From Bernardetiaceae bacterium (GTDB lineage: Bacteria; Bacteroidota; Bacteroidia; Cytophagales; Thermoflexibacteraceae), in NCBI GenBank assembly GCA_025454895.1, contig JALONO010000001.1, forward strand, positions 1 to 42,864: DNA of 42,864 bases, written 5' to 3'. Shown here in pieces: positions 42,110 through 42,864 of this stretch. A program made the position numbers and the translations under genes. The stretch's first letter is position 1. Each line of letters begins with the position of its first letter. Below the pieces are notes generated by a model. That model was given only the letters and a program-made list of their open reading frames with translations. It did not search any database and had not been told where the DNA came from.

Positions 42110-42864
42110 ATGAAAAAAAACGCCTCATTGCGCGCCCCGGCCCGCTACTGGTTGGGCCTGGCCGCCACGGCCCTTTTGTTCACGGCCTTGGCCCCGCCAC
42201 CAACCCCGCACCCCTGGGACGCGCAATTGCCGCTCGATAAAATCAAATTGCCCAAAGGGTTTAGCATCCAAGTTTATGCCCAGGTGCCCAACGCCCGCTC
42301 GCTGGCCCTTTCGCCCAGCGGAGTAGTGTACGTGGGTAACCGCCAAGGCGACAAAGTGTACGCCCTGGTGGACCGCGACGGCGACCACCGGGCCGAGGAC
42401 GTGAAGGTGGTTGCCCAGGGCCTCACTTCGCCCAACGGGGTGGCTTTCCGCGACGGGAGCTTGTACGTGGCCGAGGTGAGCCGCATCCTCCGGTTCGACG
42501 ATATTGATAAACGGCTGGCCAACCCGCCCGCCCCGGTGGTGGTAACCGACCAGTTCCCCACCGACCGCCACCACGGCTGGAAATTCATTGCCTTTGGGCC
42601 CGACGGCAAACTGTACGTGCCGGTGGGCGCGCCCTGCAACATTTGCGAGCGACTAGACAACCCGCTGTATTCGTCCATTGCCCGCCTTAACCCCGACGGC
42701 ACCGGGCTGGAAGTGTTTGCCCACGGGGTGCGCAACAGCGTGGGCTTTACCTGGCACCCCCAAAGCGGCCAAATGTGGTTTACCAGCAACGGCCGCGATA
42801 TGATGGGCGACGACGTGCCCGGCGACGTGCTGCACAACGTGGAAAAGCCGGGCCAGCATTTTGG
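42110..42864 (+). CDS. PQQ-dependent sugar (sorbosone-like) dehydrogenase, partial
   Basis: Reading from the ATG at 42110 gives an open frame of 251 codons that runs off the window. The start MKKNASLRAPARYWLGLAAT, hydrophobic to about residue 28, is an export signal. Then come propeller blades typical of the soluble glucose/sorbosone dehydrogenase family: IKLPKGFSIQVYAQVPNARS, GVVYVGNRQGDKVYALVD, GLTSPNGVAFRDGSLYVAEV, RHHGWKFIAFGPDGKLYVPV, GAPCNICERLDN, YSSIARLNPDGTGLEVFAHG and VRNSVGFTWHPQSG. Members oxidise sugars or aldoses in the periplasm with PQQ. Cys residues in GAPCNIC match family members with a disulfide there. The C-terminal half is outside the window. Confidence 0.88.
   Translation, partial: MKKNASLRAPARYWLGLAATALLFTALAPPPTPHPWDAQLPLDKIKLPKGFSIQVYAQVPNARSLALSPSGVVYVGNRQGDKVYALVDRDGDHRAEDVKVVAQGLTSPNGVAFRDGSLYVAEVSRILRFDDIDKRLANPPAPVVVTDQFPTDRHHGWKFIAFGPDGKLYVPVGAPCNICERLDNPLYSSIARLNPDGTGLEVFAHGVRNSVGFTWHPQSGQMWFTSNGRDMMGDDVPGDVLHNVEKPGQHF

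Noticed and set aside
42125-42837. Minus-strand ORFs at the right edge
   Set aside because: They are antisense to the partial PQQ sugar dehydrogenase, which has a signal peptide and family motifs.

Overview
The window reads as a chromosomal segment of a Bacteroidota bacterium, most likely of the Cytophagales (a Hymenobacter-like, GC-rich member). Supporting signs are a long NusB with an N-terminal extension, a DUF5606 protein behind yihA, a PID-CTERM mini-protein, an OmpP1/FadL-type porin, a PheS with a Cys-rich insertion, and promoters that fit the Bacteroidota pattern TTG - about 20 bp - TAnnTTTG rather than the E. coli pattern. Most genes are GC-rich and densely packed. I found no rRNA, tRNA, CRISPR array, prophage or transposase.

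Layout. 1-3.7 kb: a partial SPOR-like secreted protein (-), an outer-membrane beta-barrel (+) and surE (+). 4-10.7 kb, all on the minus strand: a secreted protein of eleven Ig-like repeats, a sodium:solute symporter and a secreted M28 peptidase. 10.9-16.5 kb, all on the plus strand: mfd, pheS with a candidate Phe-rich leader ORF, a PID-CTERM mini-protein and ferritin. 16.6-19 kb (-): a plant-type asparaginase/isoaspartyl peptidase and hemW. 19.1-20.1 kb (+): a two-TM protein and a GNAT acetyltransferase. 20.2-22 kb (-): an overlapping three-gene unit, NifU-like protein / two-TM HBM-type sensor without output domain / small putative lipoprotein. 22-26.2 kb: a TlpA-like thioredoxin protein (-), a carotenoid oxygenase (+), a 230-bp element with long inverted repeats, and an SGNH hydrolase lipoprotein (-). 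26.4-27.9 kb (+): pyrR-pyrB. 28.3-33.3 kb: a PcfJ-domain protein (-), an ApbE flavin transferase (+), an AT-rich arylamine N-acetyltransferase (-) and an amino-acid permease (-). 33.5-34.6 kb (+): yihA and DUF5606. 34.6-42.1 kb: small unknowns, a large membrane-TPR protein, nusB, a STAS-like protein and two secreted proteins, mostly on the minus strand. The right edge cuts a PQQ-type sugar (sorbosone-like) dehydrogenase (+).

How the genes relate. Much of the window is housekeeping: repair coupled to transcription (mfd), translation (pheS, yihA), rRNA antitermination (nusB), pyrimidine synthesis (pyrR-pyrB), Fe-S/haem/iron handling (NifU-like, hemW, ferritin) and flavinylation (apbE). Many of the rest are exported proteins. 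I see no large, obviously new multi-gene system. The points that most deserve follow-up are the output-less sensor coupled to NifU, the inverted-repeat element, the pheS leader ORF, the eleven-repeat secreted protein, the PID-CTERM mini-protein and the compositionally foreign NAT gene.
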